A DNA stretch of 64,000 bases from Burhinus oedicnemus (Eukaryota; Chordata; Aves; Charadriiformes; Burhinidae). The notes under the pieces were generated by a model that was not told the DNA's origin, searched no databases, and was given only the letters and a program-made list of their open reading frames with translations. The stretch's first letter is position 1. Each line of letters opens with the position of its first letter. Below, piece after piece: positions 1 through 12,900 of the stretch. The translations under genes and the position numbers were made by a program. The stretch spans positions 202,470 through 266,469 of the forward strand of contig VFFE01007869.1 of NCBI GenBank assembly GCA_008921705.1, in the 5' to 3' direction.

Positions 1-3000
1 TAGCCCTCAGCTGCATCCACAATTCCTGCAAGCATCAGATACTCAAGAAATTCAATCAGCTATCCATTGCTAAGCAAAGGCCAATAATACAAACAGTTCT
101 TAGCCTTTCTAAACCATCACAACGATAGGCGTGGGTGACAAAAACTCTTTTCACCTCTTTATACTCCCTTGGCTTTCTCCTGCATTCCCTTCCAATTTAG
201 TCTTCAGAGTCTTTTGGAGGTGATGTGCCAGCCAGCATTTTTTCACAGAGTTGTAGCATCATTCTCCAGCCCTTCCAGTGGAAGAAGAGGTTTGATAAGT
301 GGGTTTGCAGATGAGACATTCCAGATGTCCTGAGCCACCTCCGAACGGAGAGGCTTCCACCTGGGTGGTGCCTCTGCAGCTTTGTGCAGCACTGGGTCTC
401 TCTTGTCCATGTGCAGAAGTGCCAAGAGTAGGTAGCAGGCAGGAAAAAGGGAGTAAACTCTGTCTTTCATTGCCTGATTTTAAATAAATCCTGTAGCACA
501 TTGCTGAAGTACCTCTGGCGCTGTCTGCAAAACTATAATAAAGATATATAAAGAGGAATCTTATTCTTTATCTGGGGCGAAGGAGAAAAGTGCTGGATTA
601 GATTTCCATTTCAAACACAAAGGCCCATTTCTTCTATTGTGTGGGGGAGGCAATGTCTTTTGATGCCATCACTGGAAGCAGGGCATTGGGAACCGTACAG
701 TGTAAAAGCAGCAGAATGTGGCCTCGTAGCCTTTGCTGAAATCATAGGGAAGATGAGGTTTCCTGTTGTTGGGGAACATCTCCAGCTTCCACCAGTTAGC
801 TCTCCAAACCATTTATTCTTTTCCTATGTCACTCTGTCCGGTTTCTAATGAAATGCTCAAAGCAGCAACTGTGGCATCTTTCTGCTCTTGGAAGCAGTAG
901 TTTGATGTTCTGCCTTGACACAGCACCTTTGGGAACGTCCCAAAACTACTCCTCTTGCCTCCATCCCCTGTTTTATGTACTGCGTGGTCCCACTTTTAGC
1001 ACAATTCAGCTACTTTGCTGCATATATTGAAGTACCATCCTTGCTGGCTGTACAGATAGATTTGCGCTGATACTTAATCAGCCTGCCATGGTTCTTGCTA
1101 TACTTAAGCAATTTCCATACCCAACCCATGCATGCTAATTTAACAGAAATATTGAGACTTTGTTTTCCTTTGGGAACAAGAAAAAGACAAGTCTGGTGCT
1201 CAGCCTACAATTTCTGGAGGCTGTGCAGAGCTTATTGGGATATTTCCTGAGGATTTTGTGTGATATCCCATACCATCCTTGTTTTTATGCTCTTTGGTCT
1301 CAAGTCTTCTCTCTCAGGAGCTTGATCACCATGGCTGAGTTCTCCTCTTGGCATGCCCCTCTGTGCTTTTCATACCTCTCCTTTATGCACCTATTTTCCC
1401 ACCTCACTTGTCTTCTCATGGTGATTCCAAGACCCTGCAGATACGGGGTAAAGCATAAAGATGAGACTGTGGCCACTCGCGTTGTGTCTGTGTCCCCTTG
1501 TTAAGGGGCTGGCCTGTTGGTGAAGGCAAAGCTCTGGGTTAGGGACTGGGCTGCACTGCATCTTCCATAGCTTCCCTGGAGCACAGTCAAGGATTTCACT
1601 TCTTTATGCTGAAGAAAACAGTCTGATCAAGTAGTCTCGCCGACACGCATGGATGCACATCCCCACCTGCTGTCCCTTCTACTCATCTTCTTGTGAGTGA
1701 ATGGTTATCCAGTGGAAGTTAATGTGGGATATAGCTTGGGTGCTGTCCCAGACCTGCCCTGTTCACCCACCCACATTTCTTCTTATAACCAAGAACTAGC
1801 TGGGCCTATTCAGACATTGTGTTGAGGACCCTCTGATGTTCCAGCCAGGGACAAGGCATTCACGCTGTAAGCAGTAGTGCTGTAATTAGCAGCTTTCTCC
1901 ATTACTGACGCTTCTGTAATGGACCAGTATTTGCTAAAAAAAGTGATGCAGATAGCCAGGTCTAACTTCTCAGCGACAAGGAAGCTTGGTCAGCTGAAGG
2001 ATGGGTTTGGGCAGGTATATGCCATACATGACCATGCGTAAAGGAGAGGACGGGTTAAATTGGACATTTTCCATGTGGTGGCCAGGCCCTGCGGTGCTTT
2101 CCTGCAGCTCAGGGGTTCCCAGGGGCTCAGGGCTCGGCTGTGTGTCACGAGCCATGCTGTTCTCTGCAGCAGCCAACGTACACGTCAGCTCCTCCTTCAG
2201 TCCCCGTAGCTTTTATCCTTCCCTCGCTTTGAAGTGATGTGTTAAAACATTAGCAGCCTTCCACAGGGACTGGCACAGAAGCTGCTAAGGATGTTTCCCA
2301 TTTGAGGGAAACTTGAGTTCAATTAAAGATGGCTTCAACCAGAGTGATGATGAATTCCTGCAGGGTTTTGCTGCTTTTTCCCCCTCTCTGCCTAACGGTG
2401 GAGTCAGTAAGGCTCCACAAAGTACAGCTCAAGAGTCCCAAGAGCATCCTCTGCTGCGCTGGTGCAACAGAGTGCTAGTGAGGAGATGCTGGCAGTGGGA
2501 AAACCAAGCGTCTTTCTCCTTCCCCATACACAGACATCCCCATTTCATCACTCTCCTGCCTTCTCCTCCACGCAAGCTTTGAAGTCCTCCGTAATCAGCC
2601 GTGCATTACGGCTTGGCAGCGTGCCGGAGAGCGCCTGCAAACAGCCGGAGGACTTGGCAGCACAGTCTCTGCTGCCGTTCATGCCAAGGCTTGGCTGATA
2701 AGGAGATGCAGTGGACCGGGCCTGTGACCCAGCACTTGTGCTGCTGCCCCCTTGTTCAGAGGGAGTTCTCCTTCCTGCCCTGTTCTTCTTCCCATCCTTG
2801 CATCTGCTCCCGTGGGCATTGCTGAACTGAGCTCTGCATGGCCTCTGCTCGCCTGGGGAAGTTGTGAAGTCCTCTTGGGACACAGCAGTGGCCTGGGTGG
2901 TTGTTCATGAACTAGAAAGGAAAGAGTCCATAACACAGATCTGTTACCTAAATTTTACTCTGGCTCCTGCTCAGTATCTGAAAGAGGAAAAGATTCATTT

Positions 3001-3831
3001 TTATTAATATAATGGCTCTTTTGTTTCATGTATATTTATTAGCTTAAAGAAGAGCTGGGGTTCTTTCCAAGCAAATCTGTTTTATAGGTTGCCTTTTAAC
3101 ATGACACTTGCACATGCTGGAATCAAGACATGCTAAGGGTATTTACCACGTTAACGATACATAAATGAAAATACACGTCAGATCTCGAGGTATCCAGAAT
3201 TCTGCATAGAATATGCTGCATGAATATCAATGCATACAGTCTCACTGCAGGGGCATCCAGATTGCATGTATGCCTGGGTGAGCTGAAACCACTGTATTTC
3301 CATCAAGAGTAACTGAAAGCAGTGGGCTTTGGGTTTATTTTTCTATCAGTAACAGAGGTTTTCCCTTTCCGTACATGACAAGGTGCCAGACTCGCTAAAT
3401 CTAGATCAAAGCCAGCCATTTTCTGGCTGCCATGTTTATTCTTTTATTCAGATCAAACAAAAGCACTACTCGCGGTGTTTATAGTCGTGAAAAAAAAGGG
3501 TCCCCTTGCTTAAAGATACATTTGGGAAGAAGCAAGAGCTTCTCAGGAGTCATCTTGTAGAAACACTTCTCTGAGGCATGTTGCTTTTTCTTTAGTCTTC
3601 CATTTCATATTCAGAAATGAATTATGCGCCTAAATACAAACAGTCCTTTCCATGTCTTTAAAATGCATTTATTGCACAATCTGCTGGGCAACTTGGATTC
3701 CGTGGTCGTACGATACCCTGATATACCTAAAAAGAAAAGAGCTTCCTGCGTGTATATATAGGCATACCTTGGTTTTCAATTGGAAATGGCTTTTTATGGG
3801 GCATTCACCCACTCTCCCTGTCTCGCCACAG
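1..3831 (+). other. TNIK: TNIK intron (left part, no coding seen)
   Basis: This is intronic DNA upstream of the first exon in the window. I see no splice-flanked ORF resembling the preceding TNIK exons, so they must lie left of the edge. The short ORFs here are unrelated to any family I recognise. No CR1 copy is evident. The intron ends in a pyrimidine tract with ACAG at 3828-3831. Confidence 0.8.
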
Positions 3832-3996
3832 GTGGAGGAGCGCTCCCGGCTCAATCGCCAGAGCTCGCCGGCCATGCCCCATAAGGTGGCCAACAGGATT
3901 TCTGATCCCAACCTGCCTCCTCGGTCGGAGTCTTTCAGCATTAGTGGTGTGCAGCCGGCCCGGACCCCACCCCTGCTCCGACCCGTGGACCCGCAG
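3832..3996 (+). CDS. TNIK: TNIK exon: 55-residue cassette (human 537-591)
   Basis: The exon is 165 nt, phase 0 at both ends, encoding [10 protein letters not shown]... to ...RPVDPQ. It is bounded by ACAG (3828-3831) and GTAATG (3997). Human TNIK was described with three alternatively spliced modules of 29, 55 and 8 residues, and this exon has exactly the size and position of the 55-residue one. It is rich in Arg, Ser and Pro, includes a basic RSRLNR stretch, and is predicted to be disordered. It lies in the linker that binds TRAF2 and NCK. Skipping it keeps the frame. Confidence 0.96.
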
Positions 3997-6900
3997 GTAA
4001 TGGTGCTTCTCCCGGCAGGCTCAGCTACCGGAACCAGGACGCTGGGGGTGCTGGTAAGGTAACGAGAAAAAGAGCGGATCAAAGGGAAATAGCATCTTGC
4101 TCCCTGGTTTCTCAGCCTTAAGTGTATTCCTGAGTAAGAGCAGCATCTACATTCATGAGTGGATTCCCCTTGTCACCTCCATGTGTTAGAAACATCACGC
4201 TGGTTTATACCTTCCTTTGAAGCATCACATACTAGTTACTGCCAGAAACAAGCTGGAGGACCAGGAGAAACCGCTGGTCTGGTCCAGTGCGGCAGTTGCT
4301 CTGTTCCTCTTTGGATCTGGTTTATGTAAAGGACTAAAACTGCAGCGCCTGGTACAAAAGACCTGGGACGCTTTGATGCTGAGGATCATCAGAAAGAGGT
4401 TTCGCTTTCTTTGCTGCTTTAATTCAAGGTTTTGTTTTGGTTTTCCATTGAGTTGACATCAGTCACAAACACATCTGGAGAGGGCATAGATCACCACGAC
4501 CATCTAAAAATTCCTCCCAGCCACAAGGTCTCTCAGTACTCTGCCACGAAAAGCTCTGCACTGAGAGTCAGTGCTGGCTCTGGTCCTGCCCCTGGAAATG
4601 CTCCCGCGGATCCGCGGACTCCAGCAGGGATTTCAGAGGGAAGTACACAGCCTTTGCTCCATGTCCACATGGGCCTTCTGTGGGAAAACGTGCCAACTAA
4701 GCGCCATCCACATGTGGTATGCGCACCTGTAGGTCAGCAGTACAATGCCAGCTTTAAACAAAATACATGCAGGGAAGCCCTTAAACATACAGCTCTTCTC
4801 CCCAGTGTACATGACCTAAATAAGTTGGGAAGTGGGTGAAACCCCACTCCACTGTAATCTCTCTGATTGACCAAATGCTTTTCCGTGACCTTTTTGACAA
4901 CCTATATTGTCAACAGCTACAAAGACTTTTTTTGGCAATAAAGTACTAATGAAAAGGTTGATTGAAACCCAGAGACCCGTGTAAATGTATGCGTGCATAC
5001 ACATATGCACATGATATGTGTACATAGACATGTATGTAGAAGTGTCAAATAAAAGTTACAACCCCACTGTTTCAAAGAAGTGCAGCTTCACAAGGTCCTG
5101 GGAAGAAGCTCTGCTTTCACAAGCTCTAACTTCGTGAATTTCTCAGATTTCCCAAAACAGATGTCAGTACTCCTTTCACTCGTAACCCTTAGATCTTGAG
5201 GGCGGATCCATAGGATAGGGGCTACCTAGACCTATAGATACTCATGCCTCAAGATATTTTTTTTTCAAGCCATCTATGCCTCAGAATTCCTGAAAATTTT
5301 TTTTAATTAATTATTATTTATTATTGTTTCCTTCTTTTTTTTTTTTTTTTTTTTTTCATTTTTAACAAGGAAAATCCATGCCAAACCTCATTAGCACAAC
5401 CTTAGAGGTGCGGGCGTAGGAGCTGGAAGTTGGGCCAGCGGCAGGCTGGGGCGGGCACAGCGTGTGCGGGAGCTGGCAGGAGGGAGCAGCCTGCCCCTGC
5501 TCCTGGGGTGGTAGCCACGGAACGGTGCCGGGCTGTCGGTACGAACCATACCACCTTGCGCACGCAGGAGCTGGCAGGACTGCAGCATGACATTGCCTGA
5601 TTTTAAAAGGCTGAGCTATGCAAGCATGATTTTTAATAGATCTTGCGTTGAAGCTATATGTCAGAAGTTCCTGAAACCAAGGCAGTGCTGATCTCAAACC
5701 AAGGGGGCTTTTTAATGCATCCGAAATGCTAATCAAATTTTTTTTTTAATCAAATTTTTAAATACTTTTTTTGATTCCTTCTTTTTTTTTTTTCCATTTT
5801 GTACTGATAGTTCTGTTTTGACTTGGTGCTTAGATTCCACATCTGGTCACTGTGAAATCCCAAGGAAGCTCCTTGTCTGGGTCTCAGTCACTGCATGAAC
5901 AGCCTGCAAAGGGACTGGCTGGGTTTCAGGAGGCTCTGACGGTGACCTCTCACCGCACTGAGATGCCAAGGCAGAACTCGGACCCCACCTCAGAAAACCC
6001 TCCTCTGCCCCCTCGCATTGAAAAGTTTGACCGAAGTTCTTGGTTACGGCAGGAGGAAGACATTCCACCAAAGGTAACACTATCGCTCCTCGCTTTCAGC
6101 ACATCAAAGAGGCAATCCCAGAGCTAAGCCCCCACGGGACGGTGCCGTGCTCAGCACCTCCAGCAAAGCAGATTGGGCAGGACCAAGCCCATCCCCATGG
6201 CTTCGCGGCGGGTGCTGACCTGCCCGGGGGCTGCGTTTCCCGAGGCAGGTTTTGCACGAGGTGCCGGGATCTGCTTTCGGGTGCACATGCAGCGCTGCAA
6301 AATAGCGTTGCCCTCCGGCAAAGAAAGTTCTCGAGCCTGGACAGAGGCCAAAGCAAATTAATTTCTTCTTTCCCTAGGATAAAAAACCAACCTTCTGTTT
6401 AAATAGAATTATAGGAACATAAAATTTGTCATACTCAATAAGACGGGTCCTTTTTAGTCTGGTGCCGTGCCTCCAGTTGCAATCAATGTTTGATGGAAGA
6501 CTTGTAAGGACTCCAGCAGCTTTATACCTTCATTGACATTTTGGCAGCGCCTGGCAGTACCTCTTTAATTAAGGCTCTTCTGGACCAGTATTTCGATCAC
6601 ATTGTTTATACACCTTCATTTTGGAAGAATTATAACTTGAGCATTAAAGTTCCTCTTCCAGTGAATCAGCGCTCAGCCTGGGAGGATTTTTCCAGAGAAA
6701 AAATGATTACAAATTGATTAGTGACAGCGAAGGCAGTATTTGTCCCTGATTGAGAGGCAGTTTTTCTCCGTATTAACAAAGTAAGTGACTGGCCTTTTTA
6801 AGAGCAAAATATCAGTTACGAGGGAAGCCTCCCTGTGCAAGAGATCTATGGTGGCTTGTCACATATTCCTGTTTCTGCTACCACCAAGCGATAAGAGGCA

Positions 6901-9900
6901 TTGCTGCTTACTTAAGAGGAAAAGCAAGCCAACAGCTCCTGGAGTTGTTCACGTGCTTGGCTCCTCGGTAGTCCAGGAGAGTGGCTGCCTGGTTTTAACC
7001 TAATTTTGAAAAACCCCTTGCAATTTAAGGTTGGCTTTTGCCTTGAGTCCTTTGAGGAGGGCATCTCTTTACTGCAGTAATGCATTATGTGGTGGGACCA
7101 CAGCACCTGCTCCTTGGATAAAAGGTGTTTTCTGGCACCGTGGAGTATTTTCCCTCTCGGCTGAGGGAACGTGCGCTCCGGAAGGGGTCCCCGCCAGATC
7201 AGGCTTAAGGCCATTGTGTCAGCAGTAACACCCACGAGGACTCCGACTTCACGTGTTACTGCCCAAAGTGGGTTTGATGTGTTTGTAAGCAGGAACGAGA
7301 GGACTGCCCCGTGAGGCAGGGCCGGCTGTCTCTGTGGTCTGGGCTCTTGTTTCTGCCAGTGCTTACGGCTGGATGCTTCAGAGGAAGGTAAAAAAACTCC
7401 CCAGGTCCCAACTGCAGAGTCCCCTACCCGGAGGGGAGATGGCTTTTTAATGAGACAAGCTGTAGCTAGCGATGCCGCAGAATATAAAGCTCGCTCGCTC
7501 TCTAAATCTTTTTATCTTGCCTAACATAAGTGTGTGTTTATTCTCCAAAAAAAATGCCTAATCCTTTTTTTGCTAATCCCACCGAGCCCTTGGTCTCTCT
7601 GTCACGTGGTGCAAGGTGTGACATGGTGAGTATCGTCGTGCCTCTCCATGTCAGCCTGCGCTGCCGGGGCATGAGACCACCGTGCCTGCGGCCACGCGGT
7701 AATGCCCGTGCTCCCACGGGATGAGGCAGGGCTCCGGGGTTACCCGCCATAGCACCTGGAGGCTGCGGTTGGCTTTGGGTTTCCGCTGGTGGCGTTGGTT
7801 GATCCTGCTGGCAGCAAGGTTTTTGCAGCGCTATCTGAAGCTCAACGAAGGTCGTAGGGTTTAATGTGAGCGTCAGGTGGATCAGTCTGGATCTTCCCAC
7901 TGTCCAGCCCTCTTGTTCGTCCATCGGTCAACACCTTCTCTCTGCTGGCATGTGTTATATCTGAACCAGAGATGCTAAAATCTCCACTGTGGCTGCTGAA
8001 ATGCACTTCAGTCTGAATTTTACCTTAAAAATTACTTTTCTGGGTTTTGTTAGATTTAAATTATATATATATATTTATGTGTGCATACATTTGTTTTTGA
8101 AAACATGAATGCCCTGTTTCATGGTAGCAGGGCTGCTCTGTGTGCTGCTCGGGGCACCTTTGCCGGGAGCGTCCCCGACCGCAGCTTTGCAGCTCGTTTC
8201 TGTCTCACACTTGGGCAATTCCTTCCAAAAGTCAAGAGCTTTGTGTTTCATAATCGCTATAAATATTACACAGTGGGAAACCAAGTGTAAATCAAGTATC
8301 AAGGCAGTGCTGAAAGGTGATCTCTCGGATGTGCCAACGGTTGCCTGACGTGGTGGGGCAGACTGGGTGACGGCGAATGTCTCCGTTCTTTTCCAGGTGC
8401 CTCAACGAACCACTTCCATATCCCCTGCTCTGGCGAGGAAGAACTCCCCCGGCAACGGCAGCGCCCTGGGGCCCCGGCTGGGCTCCCAGCCCATTCGAGC
8501 AAGGTACGGACACCGAGGGGGACGGGCAGGAGCGATCCCGGTGTGCTACTGCCTGCGCTCCTCCTGGCATCACCCAGCTGGAGGGCCCAAACATGGGCTG
8601 GGGATTAGCCCTGCTTTTGCTGACTGGTATCGACACGAGATTTACAGTGCTTCTCTTGTCACTGGGACGAACTAGTTTTGCGTTCGTTAGTATTTTGTAC
8701 CAACAGCAAAGGCCATGAGCGCCTGGATCCCTGGAGGTTTTGCTCCCTGGGCTGAATATGTTCCTGAGGGTTTGGAGGTGGATGCTGCATCTGCTGCTGT
8801 GGGGTCAAACAGGAATTTGAGTGTTCCCTTTAGTGGAATTGGGTTCTGGTTCTCCCAGCATTGCCTCATGTGTGTAGGGGGATCCATATAAGCCAGTGGG
8901 GAGATCTCAGTGATACATACCATACGTTTCCTGTGCATCAGAGGAGCTTTTCACAGATAATGACCTGAGGAATGTGCTGGGGGACAGACACTGATACGGC
9001 TTGGTGAGATCTTCCTTAGATGTAGATGGAGGTTTAAATTCCTTTTGGCTTCCTAGGACCAGGGCCTTCAGCTTAGCCAGATCCAGTTCTCCGGCATAGC
9101 GGTGTGCAGGGTGCGCTCTTAGCACCCGGAGGAAGGACGCTGCGCCGCAGCAGCGGTCCGATCTCTGCCACGTCAGAGCTATCCCTGAGCATACTTGAAA
9201 CGAGCCGAGAAGTTGGCAGGCTGTGCTCAGCGCCGGATGGAAAAAACGTGGCTTAGTCATGCGAGAGCTTGTCTCTGGTTTGCAGAGCATCGTGGGCAGA
9301 TCTAGACCTCAGACAGGCAAATCTCAGGGTAAATACGTGTCCCGCGTAGCCTTGTGTGATGGAGCGCTTTGCTTTCTTCTTCCTGCCTTGTCTTTTCAGG
9401 GTGAGGTCAAAAGACAAGTGCTGGGATGTTCGCAGCTGTGTGCTGACACCAGTTTTCAGCATACGCCTTTCTTTCCAGCTCAGTGCCCCAACCATGCATC
9501 AGCAAACTCATGTAGAGCGGGCAGCAGCTTACAGGAGCTGGCAGGGGTTGCAGAAAGAGGAGGAATCTTTTTTGGTGGTGGTGTTGTTTTAAAATTAGTC
9601 AAAACTCATTCATATCATGGTTGGTTCCTCTTTATTGCTCAAGGCTGAAGCATTTTGAATTCTTGAAAATGTTGTTCATTTAATTAGCTCTTGCTTGAAG
9701 GACAATTTAAAATGTGGAGGGGTATTGGACTGCATGGTCCTAGTAAGTGAAAGTATTGAAAATAAAGAGGATAATGGTAGTCTGTGAGATTCAAGTTGAA
9801 GGTTGCCCAGTGTTTCCTTCAGCCTCCCAGTCCCAGTCAGTACAGGTAAATGCATTAGTATTATTTTATTCAAATACATTTCATGAATTAATTTAGCTAA

Positions 9901-12900
9901 GGACATGTCAGCTGTACAGCATGAGCTGGAGGCCTTCAGTCTGATGAAAATTGGAAATGATTAGGATGCTACCATGTCCATTAAACTAAGTATTCAGTGA
10001 AATAGTTTCATGTTTCATTTGTCTCACAGCAATGTAGCATTTCTCCAATTTTCCTTTTTAACCACCTCTCCTATTGGTTCTTGATTTCTCCCATGCATAA
10101 GTGTAAATATTATCAAAATACGCTTTCTTTTATTTGTCACCCTGTTGTGACGAATGAGGGGATATTTCCTTGCGTGCAGAAAGTTACTGTCTTGCTCTCA
10201 TCATCTTAATACCCACCTGTGTCAATGCAAGATGACGCTAGGCAGGGATTTTATATAAAATCGGTGCTAGGCAGTGTCCAAACGGTTCTGCCAACAGCCC
10301 TGTTACGGCAGGGGCCCTTCGCACCATCGGGGTCATTCTCCGAGGGACGTGCTGTGCCCACCCCGCACACCTTGTGCTTCATGTGCACAGCCTCCGATTG
10401 CAATTACATTATGTCACGTGGCGCTATTACCGCGTCATTTCTGCGTACGCAAAGTCCTAATTGGACTCGGCGGAGAAAGCTTTCTATACATTTTGACAGG
10501 ACTTGGAATTATAAGGTCACTTAACAGAAATATTGTATAAAACCAAATTGCATAACTCTGCGTGAACATGTCTTCTGATGTCATTTCAGTGCCAAATAAG
10601 AATTAATTTCCTAAAGGCATCTGATACCCAGAGAGATATTAGTCACTCTTTGTGTATCAAGGACGCTTTTTAGTCTAGATTTATGTATGTTCACAAGGGT
10701 GAAAGAAATCAAGGAAGAAAAGTGGATATCTTATGCAAGTTTAAAGTGAAGCCATGAAAACTGGGAAGTGTGAGTAAGTGGCAAAAGCGATCTGCAGCCT
10801 TATTGCAAACTTGAGATCGATTCTTTGCTGAAATATTTCTTTCTCTGACTAACAGCAATTTGCAAATTCCTGCTTTTATGATGAATAACCCCAGCATTGC
10901 ACATCTACAGGCTGAAGGGGAGTTTTGAGCGAAGAATCTTCTAATTTTTGCTGAATTTGGCAAAAATAAGAGTAGAAAGCTTTTCTAGCCCATTTTTCGT
11001 TGTGGTTGTGGTGCGCCTCCATAAAGGTGCCTAATTCTGCATAGTTCTTCAGTGGGGCTCGCAGGCTCAATAGCTTCAGAAGAGGAGACCTCAGCCCTGT
11101 CTCCTCCAGCAGAAGAGATGTCTCCTCGCCTTCCAGCTGTCCCTGTCGGGGTGGGAAGGATCTGAAGCCCCGGAGGTGTGCGCGGCACTGGCTGATGGTA
11201 CCCTCTCTGTTTTGTGCTCCTGCAGCAACCCAGATCTGAGGAGGACAGAGCCCATCGTGGAAAGCCCGCTGCAGAGGACCAGCAGTGGCAGCTCCTCCAG
11301 CTCCAGCACTCCCAGCTCCCAGCCCAGCTCCCAGGGCGGGTCCCAGCCCGGCTCCCAGGCTGGCTCCAGCGAGCGGAACAGAGTCAGAGGTGAGGTTCTT
11401 GAAAACATCCCTTAGCACTGGGTGCGCTTAGTTGATAGGCAGGAAGGGCAGGATGTCTGGGATCTCACGTACGTTTTTTAAAAAAATTTAAAAAAATCAA
11501 AGGATTCATGGTGTCTGATGTACTTGTGACCAGCTGGCCTCCTTGCAAACGGAGTTATGCCGACACTCCCTTTTGCCTGGATGCTGATGTGGGATGCCCA
11601 CAGCAGCACGCGCTGCTCCTGCACTCTACTGAAGCATCGCAGTGCCAAGTGACTTATACAAAAGGAGATGGGGCTTATGCTGTGGGGTGGAAAAAAAGAA
11701 TACTAGCATGCTTCCTATCTCCATTGACCCAAGCTCACTTCTTCTGTGATGGTTCTTTGGGACTGTGTTTCACTTTGAGTGGGTATCTCTTTTTTCCAGG
11801 TTTTTGGGTTGGGGGTTTTTTTTTTTGAGCTTCATCTTTGTGCAAAGCCTGAGATGGGAGCAGAGGAGTGAATTAGTCCGTAAGAAGCTTTCTCTAAAAC
11901 GCTTTCACCAGCCAGCCATGTTTACACTGGGTTTATGTTCCTAGCTGAATTGTCTCCTCTCATCTTAGAGCCATGCTTAAAGATATTCCATTCCCCCGTT
12001 TAATCGCAGTAGGAGTTACTAAAGCACACATAGCCCGTACCTCTGCGTTTCTGGCACAGCTCTGCCGCATAAATCCCCAGGGCTGAAGCGCATTAAAACA
12101 AATGCTGCCTCCACGCTTTGAATTTTTTATGACTTGGCCATAAGACGACGTGTCTATTGTTGAAATCATCATTCCTCTAGGTAGTCAATAAAAGGAGTTT
12201 ATCGCCAATTGTCCTTTTTGGTTTGGTTTTGTTTTTACTAATGAGGAATCCTGTGACAAATAATGCCCTAGCAATGTCAGATGCTGCAGAGCTTTTAATT
12301 TATCACATGCCCTGCTCTTTTGCAGAGTGAATTTGTTTCTTTAGTAGAAAAAAGGGCAGTAACGCTGCGAGAGGGCTGTCTGGGGGGGCTGGGCTGGGTT
12401 ATGGCTTCTGATGCTCTGTGGAGGGACACTCCCTGTAGTCAAGAAGAGAGGAGCAGCAGGGTTTTTGAAGACAACAGAAGCAAGATGTAGTGAAACTTTA
12501 TTAGTTGGGCAAAAATTACCTATTTACAGGGCATCCAGTCCTGCGCCTGGGATGTCCTTGTCTGCTTTCACTGCTGCCTTCCTGTGCTTCAGTGGGCAAA
12601 TAGCTGGGGATGGGGCTGCCAGTGCCCTGGCACAAGCAGGAGGATGATGAAGCTCCCCCATGCCCACCTGTCCCAGGCGATGGGATGCAGTGATGGCTTT
12701 CGGCAGCATTTTAACTCCCACTCTCTTTGCTTGCCTTTCGCCCAGGGAACGCCAAGCCTGAAGGGTCCCCTGTGCTCTCCCACGAGCCCGCCAAGGTAAA
12801 GCAGGAAGACAACAGGGATGTGACGCGACCGAGCCGACCTGCTGTGAGTCTTAAATTATTTCCTGCGGGAATGTTGCCAGCCAGCTTGGCCATGTTTCCC

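Noticed and set aside
5408..5590. GC-rich patch with several overlapping minus-strand ORFs
   Set aside because: The ORFs are short, in all frames, and have no recognisable family. This is compositional only.
9925..9965. TGATGA-containing stretch as a possible box C/D snoRNA
   Set aside because: No matching D box and terminal stem at a suitable distance, and the C box lacks the purine at its first position.
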